The notes beneath the pieces are model-generated. The model had not been told where the DNA came from, searched no databases, and saw nothing but the letters and a program-made list of their open reading frames with translations. The translations under genes and the position numbers were made by a program. This document shows, in pieces, positions 6,463 through 12,215 of a DNA stretch of 12,215 bases. The stretch is from Micavibrio sp. UBA2705 (GTDB taxonomy: Bacteria > Pseudomonadota > Alphaproteobacteria > Micavibrionales > Micavibrionaceae), in assembly GCA_002354205.1 (NCBI GenBank), contig DELD01000018.1, forward strand, positions 1,156 through 13,370. Reading direction: 5' to 3'. Numbering within the stretch: the first letter of the stretch is position 1; every line of letters starts with the position of its first letter.

Positions 6463-7518
6463 ATGCTAATCACATTTAGGCGCAAAATTGTGTTTTTCAT
6501 AAGTTGTATGGTTTTGTTTTCGTCGCTGGTTTTATGTGTCGGTACTTATGCGACCGTTGCACAAAGCGTGAAGGTTGAAACGATCAAAACGCTTGCAGGA
6601 AAAACGCGGTTAATGGCGTTAAAGTTTCAAGGGGCATATGATCATATTCGCAATGATGGATATATTATTTCTCAAACGCCACCTGTGCTAGCGATTATGA
6701 ATAGCGCTGTGCAAGGGGGTAAAGATCTTGCCACTTGGCGCGAAGATTTGGAATCTATATTTATATCGGTGATGAAGCATAAACCCTATTATACGCAAAT
6801 GCGTTATATTGGCTTTGCACATGATGGGCGGGAAATTGTTCGCGTTAATCAAAAGGGCGGCGCGTTTGAGCGCGTAGCAGAAAAGGACTTGCAAGCTAAA
6901 GCGAATGAGTTTTATTTCAAAGAGGCTTTATCTTTAACGCAAGGTGATGCGTATTTTTCAAAAATTACATATAATAAAGAACACGGCCAAATTGAGGCTG
7001 AAAAAGTGCCTACGTTAAGGTCAATTATCCCTGTTTTCACAGCATCTGGTGAAAAGTTCGGTTTTATTGTCATCAATGTAGATTATCGTATTTTGCTGCG
7101 CGAACAATATAAAGCCATTCAACCAGAACAAAATGTATTCGTCATTAATGAATTTGGTGATTATATGGAGTTCAGCCCAAAGCATGGCCTGCTGGATTTA
7201 ATATTGGGTGGCGCAAAGGATAATTTTTCTTTGCAATTTTTACAATATTCTTCAGCTAAGGATAATGATGAGAAGTTCATTGAGACGGCTCATGATGTTA
7301 TTTATGTCGTGCGGCTAAATTTGTCACAAGATGTTGATGACAACTTTCTGAGCGTTGTTGTGAAAATGCCGAAATCTGCATTATTACAAGCGACCAACCA
7401 TATATTGCTGAGAACGCTCATCATGTCGCTTGTGCTCACGGGGATTGTAACGCTGCTCGCCGCTGCGCTATCCGCATGGCTAACACGATCATATATTCTC
7501 GCCCCTAACGATTATTGA
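6463..7518 (+). CDS. Membrane-anchored extracytoplasmic (dCache-like) sensor protein lacking its output domain
   Basis: The 351-residue product has an N-terminal membrane helix (about 8-29), a periplasmic domain of about 280 residues and a second helix (about 314-338). The periplasmic part carries motifs of the double-Cache type sensors of receptor kinases and diguanylate cyclases: MRYIGFAHDGREIVRVN (113-129), the LQAKANEFYF segment (143-152), GDAYFSKITYNKEHGQIE (161-178) and PTLRSIIPVF followed by GFIVINVDY (183-208). Such receptors continue from helix 2 into a HAMP linker and a kinase, GGDEF or chemotaxis domain. Here the frame stops 11 residues after TRS. In a shifted frame, reached by one extra base near 7504, the text reads like a HAMP start (APLTIIEGL). 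So it is probably a truncated, frameshifted receptor, although the sensor part is intact and well expressed on paper. Start 6463 is chosen over ATGs at 6421 and 6442 because of GGGAGG at 6450-6455. Confidence 0.75.
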   Translation: MLITFRRKIVFFISCMVLFSSLVLCVGTYATVAQSVKVETIKTLAGKTRLMALKFQGAYDHIRNDGYIISQTPPVLAIMNSAVQGGKDLATWREDLESIFISVMKHKPYYTQMRYIGFAHDGREIVRVNQKGGAFERVAEKDLQAKANEFYFKEALSLTQGDAYFSKITYNKEHGQIEAEKVPTLRSIIPVFTASGEKFGFIVINVDYRILLREQYKAIQPEQNVFVINEFGDYMEFSPKHGLLDLILGGAKDNFSLQFLQYSSAKDNDEKFIETAHDVIYVVRLNLSQDVDDNFLSVVVKMPKSALLQATNHILLRTLIMSLVLTGIVTLLAAALSAWLTRSYILAPNDY

Positions 7519-7538
7519 AGGTTTGGGTCTTAATGCTG

Positions 7539-8555
7539 TTATTTCTTACGCGGCCTTAGACATTTTAGGGCGAATTTTGCTTTTTGTTTAAGCGACCAGC
7601 CCGTGTATACTTTGTCAGGGAAATGCATGTAGAAGTTTAGGCCTGTAAGCCCTGCGCGTGACATATCTTTGCATATTTTGGCGGCGAGGTATTTTCTAAA
7701 TTCATCTTCAGGGAAAATAGCGGATTTTTTGTTGCCCGCTATCAGCGCGTCATAATAAGCGATAATCGCGCTATGTGGAGCGGTAATTTTATAGGATTGT
7801 TTATGTGCGAAATGCAGGTGGATATCGATCAGATTCTGGTCAGTGATATAGAAGTTTGAAAGCACTTCGCGTCTGACTTGGTCACTGAATTTTATTTGTT
7901 CATCGCGGCGTGCAATGCTTGTTTGTTCGGAGTGCCAGCGATAGAGATACACAATTTCTGGCAGGCTGGTGAAGCGCGCTTTGGCTTTGAAGGCTAATTG
8001 TGTGAAAAAGTGATAGTCGTGAGCGTAGAAAATATCCGTGTCATAGCGAATATTATATTTTTCGATCAAATCCCTGCGGATCATCGCCGTGCCGTGCCCC
8101 ATTGTGCTATCAAATAACTGCCCCATGCGGATTTTTAAATCATCGCGTAAGAAGGTGTCCATAATGGTGTCGGACTCGCCAAATTTTTTCATCCAGCCGC
8201 CGACCACGTCATATTCAGTATGGGTTTCAAGGAAGGCGGCCTGCTTTTCAAGTCGCGTCGAAACCAAAATGTCATCACCATCCAAAATGGCGATATATTT
8301 GCCTGTGGCGTGCTGTAAGCCGACATTCCCTGCGGCGTGCGCCCATGAATTAACGGGGGTGGAGCATATTTTGATGCGCTGGTCTTTTTGCGCATAGTCT
8401 TCCATAATGGCTTTGGAATTATCGGTTGAACAATCATCAACTAAAATCAGTTCAAAATCCGTCAGGCTCTGTTTGAGGACAGATTCAATAGCTTCCCCAA
8501 TATAGTTTTCGATGTTGTAGACAGGGGTGATGACGGAAACGAGGGGGGCTGACAT
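7539..8555 (-). CDS. Family 2 (GT-A) glycosyltransferase
   Basis: A 338-residue cytoplasmic or membrane-associated enzyme that transfers a sugar from a nucleotide donor to a growing glycan. The opening VSVITPVYNIENYIGEAIES (6-25), the nucleotide-binding VDDCSTDNS (39-47) and the metal-binding DGDD (92-95) are classic family 2 features. GNVGLQHATGKYIAILDGDD (76-95) is the standard approach to the DxD site. No membrane helix is visible. Donor and acceptor cannot be deduced. It is the last gene of a three-gene group; its ATG lies three bases after the stop of the reductase gene, with no strong ribosome binding site, so translational coupling is likely. Its 3' end faces the truncated sensor gene across 20 bases without a terminator hairpin. 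Confidence 0.93.
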   Translation of the reverse strand: MSAPLVSVITPVYNIENYIGEAIESVLKQSLTDFELILVDDCSTDNSKAIMEDYAQKDQRIKICSTPVNSWAHAAGNVGLQHATGKYIAILDGDDILVSTRLEKQAAFLETHTEYDVVGGWMKKFGESDTIMDTFLRDDLKIRMGQLFDSTMGHGTAMIRRDLIEKYNIRYDTDIFYAHDYHFFTQLAFKAKARFTSLPEIVYLYRWHSEQTSIARRDEQIKFSDQVRREVLSNFYITDQNLIDIHLHFAHKQSYKITAPHSAIIAYYDALIAGNKKSAIFPEDEFRKYLAAKICKDMSRAGLTGLNFYMHFPDKVYTGWSLKQKAKFALKCLRPRKK

Positions 8556-8558
8556 GGT

Positions 8559-9449
8559 TTATAAGCTTTCTTTAAATTCTTGGATCATTGCCTGCAATGT
8601 TGGCGGCGTTTCATAACCCGCCAAAGACCATAATTCTTTGTTTTCTGATGTAAATAGTGTTTGAATTGTGCGGTCAATGCCAATCGGCGCATCATAAGGC
8701 GTGATTTTTATGTCCTTGCGCTCAAAAACATCCGCAAAAATGTGCAGTAAATCGTTTTTGTTCAAGCTATTTGCGGGGACAATATGCTGTAGGTTACGTG
8801 GTGTGTAGCCGTGCTTGATAATCGCGGCGCAGATATTAGAAAATTGCAGCGTGGTGATGCCGTTCCAATGATGGTTAGTATAGCCGTTTATTACAGCGCC
8901 ATGGGGCTGGGCTAAGAACCAATCCATCAGCGAAACATGACCGTCTAATTCTTTACCGATGATGGAACAGCGCAGATTAAAGAAGTTCTCTGCTTGTATT
9001 TCGCCAAGGCTTTTACTTTTGCCGTATACATCGCCAGCATTATGCGGCGCATTTTCGCGGTAGGTACCGGCCTGCCCATCCCAAACACAATCCGTCGCGA
9101 TTTGCATAACTTTGGTGCCTGTCTTCTTCGCTGCAGCGGCAAGGCGGGCGGGGAAGGCGCTGTTTACATCTATCGCACGCAGCACATCATCCATATCGGT
9201 GTCTTTAATATAGGGCTTAATAATGCCGATGCAGTTAATACACCATGTGCAGCCCGCGATGGTTTTTTGAATGTCGGTGATGGATGCGCTGCTGACATCA
9301 AGCTGGACGAACTGTACGTCAGGATAAGCATCGGCGTTAATTTTATCCACGCTACGGTACGTAGCGATTATATCTAGACCGTGCTTGCTCATTGACTTGA
9401 GCAGCTGAGAGCCTAACATACCGCTAACGCCGAGGATGGAGATTTTCAT
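8559..9449 (-). CDS. RmlD-like NAD(P)-dependent sugar-nucleotide 4-reductase
   Basis: A 296-residue extended short-chain dehydrogenase of the RmlD (dTDP-4-dehydrorhamnose reductase) family. It has the Rossmann loop GVSGMLGS (7-14), the family motif ATDCVWDG (118-125, compare STDYVFDG of RmlD) and the catalytic YGKSK (142-146). No dTDP-rhamnose genes (rmlA, B, C) are present. The direct neighbour, six bases upstream, is a CapE/WbjB-type dehydratase, so the likely substrate is a UDP-2-acetamido-2,6-dideoxy-4-hexulose, as for WbvR in UDP-L-RhaNAc/L-QuiNAc synthesis. This substrate is inferred from context. FnlB/WbjC/CapF-type reductases are longer, with a cupin domain that is absent here. A GGTAGAG purine stretch overlapping the end of the dehydratase gene precedes the ATG, which suggests coupled translation. 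Confidence 0.85.
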   Translation of the reverse strand: MKISILGVSGMLGSQLLKSMSKHGLDIIATYRSVDKINADAYPDVQFVQLDVSSASITDIQKTIAGCTWCINCIGIIKPYIKDTDMDDVLRAIDVNSAFPARLAAAAKKTGTKVMQIATDCVWDGQAGTYRENAPHNAGDVYGKSKSLGEIQAENFFNLRCSIIGKELDGHVSLMDWFLAQPHGAVINGYTNHHWNGITTLQFSNICAAIIKHGYTPRNLQHIVPANSLNKNDLLHIFADVFERKDIKITPYDAPIGIDRTIQTLFTSENKELWSLAGYETPPTLQAMIQEFKESL

Positions 9450-9455
9450 TGTGCT

Positions 9456-10526
9456 CTACCTGATTAATTCATCGTCGTTTTTGTAATCAACGCTTTCAAG
9501 CAATAGGCCATTTTTTTCTAGCAACGCATGAAGCTGATCTTTGCTCATAATATCTGTACTTGATGAATATTCCATGTTGAGCGGCTCTGCATCTGGCGTG
9601 TTGTCACCAACAATCTCAGGCAAGCTTGAAGGAATAACGTAGAAACCATCACGGACAAAGGCGCGGCGGCCTTCATCTTCACTAATCAAAATTTCGTGGA
9701 GTTTTTCACCTGGGCGAATTTCTGTTTCTACCCATTTAATATCGCGCTCACCAATAAGGACTTCGGCTAAGTCTGTCATGCGCGCGGCGGGGACTTTGGG
9801 GATGTATAAATCGCCCGTCTTGCCGCTGTTAATCGCGCCGAAAATCAGGTTGACGGAATCATCAAGGCTGAGCAAGAAACGTGTCATGCGGGCATCCGTG
9901 ATGGTCAGGTCTTTGCCAGCATTGATAAGTTCATGGAACAGCGGAATGACAGAGCCGCGTGAGGCCAGTACATTACCGTAACGCACCGCGACAAAACGCG
10001 TTTTCGGACAGAGGAAGCTGCCTTGTAGAAATACGCGTTCTTGCACGGCTTTGGTCATGCCCATTACGTTCACTGGCTTGGCTGCTTTGTCGGTGGAAAT
10101 ACAGACAACCGTTTCTACAGATGTGTTGTGGTCACTGATACAGCCGACAATGTTCATCGCGCCGAGAATGTTTGTTTTGACCGCCTCAGCAGGGAAATAT
10201 TCACATGATGGCACTTGTTTAAGCGCGGCGGTATTAATAATCACTTGGGACTGCATGACTGCAGGCATAAGTGACGCAACATCACGGACATCACCAATGC
10301 GGAATTTAACTTTGGCGAAGAATTTTTCTTTGAGCGCTTCATCATTTGATGTTTGGTAGTTAACCATCATTTGGTGCTGCTTGCCCTCATCACGTGAGAA
10401 CACTGTAATGCTTTCAGGTTCGCCCATTTCATATGATAAAAGCCGTCTAATCAGCGTCTTACCCAAAGAGCCTGTGCCCCCTGTGACAAGTATGTTTTTA
10501 CCAGCAAGTGGCCCCTTAATTGACAT
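9456..10526 (-). CDS. UDP-GlcNAc 4,6-dehydratase (CapE/WbjB/FnlA type)
   Basis: A 356-residue extended SDR enzyme of the polysaccharide biosynthesis (CapD-like) group. It has TGGTGSLG (15-22) for NAD(P) binding, FSRDEGKQH (43-51), AALKQVPSCEYFP (100-112), ISTDKAAKP (143-151), MGMTK (155-159) and RYGNVLASRGSVIPLF (182-197). QVPSCE, and Met in place of the Tyr of YxxxK, mark the 5-inverting CapE/WbjB/FnlA branch rather than PseB, which has KHVPxAE and YGxTK. These enzymes turn UDP-GlcNAc into UDP-2-acetamido-2,6-dideoxy-L-arabino-hexos-4-ulose, the first step to L-FucNAc, L-QuiNAc or L-RhaNAc units of surface glycans. The C-terminus (about 300-356) is acidic and poorly recognisable. It is first of a three-gene group. 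Start ATG 10526 is preceded by GAAGGA, eight bases upstream. The exact product is inferred from family motifs. Confidence 0.9.
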   Translation of the reverse strand: MSIKGPLAGKNILVTGGTGSLGKTLIRRLLSYEMGEPESITVFSRDEGKQHQMMVNYQTSNDEALKEKFFAKVKFRIGDVRDVASLMPAVMQSQVIINTAALKQVPSCEYFPAEAVKTNILGAMNIVGCISDHNTSVETVVCISTDKAAKPVNVMGMTKAVQERVFLQGSFLCPKTRFVAVRYGNVLASRGSVIPLFHELINAGKDLTITDARMTRFLLSLDDSVNLIFGAINSGKTGDLYIPKVPAARMTDLAEVLIGERDIKWVETEIRPGEKLHEILISEDEGRRAFVRDGFYVIPSSLPEIVGDNTPDAEPLNMEYSSSTDIMSKDQLHALLEKNGLLLESVDYKNDDELIR

Positions 10527-10539
10527 GGCTTAATCCTTC

Positions 10540-10560
10540 AACTTATACGAAACTTATACG
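10540..10560 (-). repeat. Tandem 11-base direct repeat in the dehydratase leader
   Basis: Plus strand reads AACTTATACG-A-AACTTATACG, two copies one helical turn (11 bases) apart. It lies in the predicted 5' leader, directly upstream of the GAAGGA ribosome binding site of the dehydratase gene. It could be bound by a regulator or affect translation; no known operator is recognised. Confidence 0.55.
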
Positions 10561-10595
10561 TGTTTGGGCGCGATATTAGCACCGAAAAACAAGAA

Positions 10596-10625
10596 GTCAT
10601 AGCACTTCATGAGAAGCCATGTCAA
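10596..10625 (-). promoter_or_regulatory. Promoter of the dehydratase-reductase-glycosyltransferase group
   Basis: On the minus strand a perfect TTGACA (10625-10620) and TATGAC (10601-10596, 4 of 6) are separated by 18 bases. It begins 18 bases past the stop of the upstream hydrolase gene, so the three-gene group can be transcribed on its own. The spacer holds a small inverted repeat, CTTC-tcat-GAAG. Confidence 0.45.
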
Positions 10626-10642
10626 TTCTGTGTATATTGCCT

Positions 10643-11668
10643 TTAGTTCAGGGCTTGCAACAGCGCATCTTTGAAGCGCGGAAAGTCTTCGTATTGCGGC
10701 AAATGCCCTAAACCGTCCAATGTGATAAGCTGTATTTCAGGGTTACGGGCAATGACTTCTGCGCCAAGTTGGTCATAGCGCCCTAATTCACGTGCAATGC
10801 CCGCTTTTTTCCAGCCGCGCCCAGGGCCTGTTCTGTCGCGGGTGCCTAATATTAAAGTTGCTGGCATGGTGAAGTCTTTGAATTCTTCAATAACAGGCTG
10901 GGTAAAGATCATATCATAGGTTAGCGCATTGACCTGCGCGATTTTATCCCAATCAGGGCCTTGCATCCAACCGATTAACGGCGTGGTAAGGGCGGCATAT
11001 GCATCATTCCACTGCCCGTCATAATAGTTTTTCTTTTGATAGCTGATAATGTCTTCTGGCTTTTTCTTGCGTTCGCTCTGCACAAAGAAATCAATATCCT
11101 TATATGCGACATATTGAAGGTAATTTTCTAAGCCAATAGGATTGACCAAGATCAACTGCGTTGTAACATCGGGGTAAAGCAGCGCAAAGCGCGAAGCGAG
11201 CATACCGCCCATAGAATGACCAAGAATAATGGAATGCTCAATTTCCAGCTTGGTCATTAAGTCTTTGGTGTTGTTCGCCAACGCAGCAAAGCTATATTGA
11301 TAGGTGGTTGGTTTGCTCGACTTACCAAACCCGATTTGATCCGGGATAAATACACCATAGCCTTGTGCATTTAAAAACTGTGCCGTTCTTTCCCAATAGG
11401 CCCCACCAAAATTCTTGCCGTGGAGCAGGGTAATGATTTTATGCTCTGGCGTGGCGGGCGGCAAATACATATAAGCCATCTGCAAATCCTGCCCCTGTGA
11501 GGTAAATGTGTGGTATTTAACCTCAAATGGGTATTCATATGTGCTCAGCCTTGCGTCATAACTGATATGTGCGCTGTCCTGCGTTTGTGCTTGCGCCAAT
11601 GCCGTCTGGCTCGCGCTTATGAGGGTGATGAGCGTGCAAGCATAAAAGGTAAGAAATCTGGCGAACAT
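10643..11668 (-). CDS. Secreted alpha/beta hydrolase
   Basis: A 341-residue protein with a Sec-type signal peptide (about 1-25: positive MFAR, hydrophobic core, then TALA-QAQ cleavage region), so it acts in the periplasm or outside. The alpha/beta hydrolase core shows the oxyanion HG (83-84, LLHGKNFGG), the nucleophile S152 in GHSMGG, a likely acid D278 (GTRDRTGPG) and the base H322 (GLGHLPQ). A lid insertion (about 180-255) is rich in Lys, Asp and Tyr. Family members cleave esters, lactones, epoxides or similar bonds; the substrate is not readable. Start 11668 is supported by AAGGAAA six bases upstream. Same strand as the sugar genes, but separated by 116 bases that hold another promoter, and with no terminator in between, so a link to glycan synthesis is only possible. 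Confidence 0.9.
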   Translation of the reverse strand: MFARFLTFYACTLITLISASQTALAQAQTQDSAHISYDARLSTYEYPFEVKYHTFTSQGQDLQMAYMYLPPATPEHKIITLLHGKNFGGAYWERTAQFLNAQGYGVFIPDQIGFGKSSKPTTYQYSFAALANNTKDLMTKLEIEHSIILGHSMGGMLASRFALLYPDVTTQLILVNPIGLENYLQYVAYKDIDFFVQSERKKKPEDIISYQKKNYYDGQWNDAYAALTTPLIGWMQGPDWDKIAQVNALTYDMIFTQPVIEEFKDFTMPATLILGTRDRTGPGRGWKKAGIARELGRYDQLGAEVIARNPEIQLITLDGLGHLPQYEDFPRFKDALLQALN

Positions 11669-11804
11669 GGCGTTTCCTTGTTTGTAGTAATGTTAAATAT
11701 CTTCGTTTGAATATAGTGCATGTCTTAAAAAAAACCACCCTATAATCTAAGGTATATTTCACAAATCTTTAATTTTACATAGCGGCAAAGAAAAAATCTT
11801 GTAT

Positions 11805-11833
11805 TTCACTGCGGGCTGGATTATTGCTATAAC
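11805..11833 (+). promoter_or_regulatory. Possible promoter of the DUF2946-type gene
   Basis: TTCACT (11805-11810, 4 of 6) and TATAAC (11828-11833, 5 of 6) are separated by 17 bases. The +1 would fall near 11840, just before AAAGAGG (11841-11847), so the leader would be short. The rest of the 188-base spacer between this gene and the divergent hydrolase (11669-11856) is AT-rich, and I see no other clear site. Confidence 0.3.
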
Positions 11834-11856
11834 ATCGATCAAAGAGGTATTTTGAC

Positions 11857-12215
11857 ATGTGGTTGGGTCGTTTTTATCAGCAGAATAGACGATATGTGAT
11901 GGGGCTTATCGCCATTGCATTGCTGCTGCAGGCCTTTATTCCGCGCGGCTTTATGCCTGATCTTGAATCTGATGACAGCTTCGCACTATCGATCTGCCGG
12001 GCATCTGATGTTGGTAAAATGCCTACGCCCAATATGCCAAAGAATACACAAGGTCATGAACAAGATTCTGGCTGTGCCTTTATGGTTATAGGGCATAGCG
12101 ACGGCGCTGTCGGCGCATATCATATCGCTGCGCCACTCTTCCCCACCGCACATGCTCCATGGCAACATGCTGCGGCGGCTGTGCAAGCGCCGCACAAATA
12201 TTGGGAAGCGCAAGC
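11857..12215 (+). CDS. DUF2946-type small membrane-anchored protein (3' end cut off)
   Basis: The frame opens at ATG 11857, nine bases after AAAGAGG, and is still open after 119 codons at the window edge. An N-terminal hydrophobic segment (about 14-28, MGLIAIALLLQAFIP) leads into PRGFMPD (29-35), a hallmark of DUF2946 proteins. These also carry an IC motif (C47 in LSIC) and a Cys before aromatic and aliphatic residues (C73 in GCAFMVIG). Several His and Met residues follow. In proteobacteria such genes often sit beside copper-related genes and TonB-dependent receptors, so a role in metal handling is possible but not shown. Next to nothing is known biochemically. It is divergent from the alpha/beta hydrolase. 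Confidence 0.7.
   Translation, partial: MWLGRFYQQNRRYVMGLIAIALLLQAFIPRGFMPDLESDDSFALSICRASDVGKMPTPNMPKNTQGHEQDSGCAFMVIGHSDGAVGAYHIAAPLFPTAHAPWQHAAAAVQAPHKYWEAQ

Noticed and set aside
8994..9377. Plus-strand frame of 127 codons inside the reductase gene
   Set aside because: It is a shadow of the reductase coding frame, which has clear SDR motifs; no ribosome binding site and no recognisable domain.
9456..10526. Assignment of the dehydratase to PseB (pseudaminic acid pathway)
   Set aside because: The QVPSCE motif, and Met in place of the catalytic Tyr, point to the CapE/WbjB/FnlA branch, and no pseC or pseI-like gene is nearby.
11986..12213. Minus-strand frame of 75 codons at the right edge
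   Set aside because: Antisense to the DUF2946-type frame, which has a ribosome binding site and family motifs; this frame has neither.

Overview
The window looks like chromosomal DNA from a Gram-negative bacterium, most likely an alphaproteobacterium of moderate GC content. The basis is its gene content: a DUF2946-type protein, an EamA-type permease, an O-antigen-type flippase and a signal-peptide-bearing alpha/beta hydrolase. Several starts also seem to be served by TTGACN-type promoters, at least one of them apparently leaderless. The taxonomic call is inference; there is no rRNA or marker gene to anchor it. No tRNA, rRNA, CRISPR array, insertion sequence or attachment site was found. No stretch longer than about 220 bases lacks a gene.

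Left part (1-1855, minus strand): the 5' part of a zinc-type medium-chain dehydrogenase with a degenerate cofactor loop, cut by the window edge, and an EamA/DMT-type membrane permease. The permease has a perfect -35 box and a -10 placed so that transcription would start on the A of its ATG.

Centre-left (1856-7518, plus strand): a 217-base divergent spacer carries a candidate OxyR operator abutting a sigma70-type promoter, followed by a complete catalase-peroxidase gene, katG. Next comes an unrecognised 191-residue protein made of two tandem copies of one domain, with its own promoter and a candidate terminator overlapping its 3' end. A polysaccharide flippase (Wzx-like) and a membrane-anchored sensor protein follow. 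The sensor protein ends exactly where its HAMP/output region should begin, and looks like a frameshifted or truncated receptor.

Right part (7539-11668, minus strand): a tight three-gene group reads 4,6-dehydratase (CapE/WbjB type), then RmlD-like reductase, then family 2 glycosyltransferase, with gaps of 6 and 3 bases. It has its own promoter and a tandem 11-base repeat in the leader. This group would make a UDP-linked 2-acetamido-2,6-dideoxy-L-sugar and transfer a sugar to a glycan; the flippase on the other strand could export such a glycan. Upstream of this group is a secreted alpha/beta hydrolase. At the right edge a divergent DUF2946-type protein begins and is cut off.

The strongest second-look items are the duplicated unknown protein behind katG, the decapitated sensor with an intact strong promoter, the OxyR-like operator of katG, and the sugar-nucleotide pair that lacks its 2-epimerase in this window.
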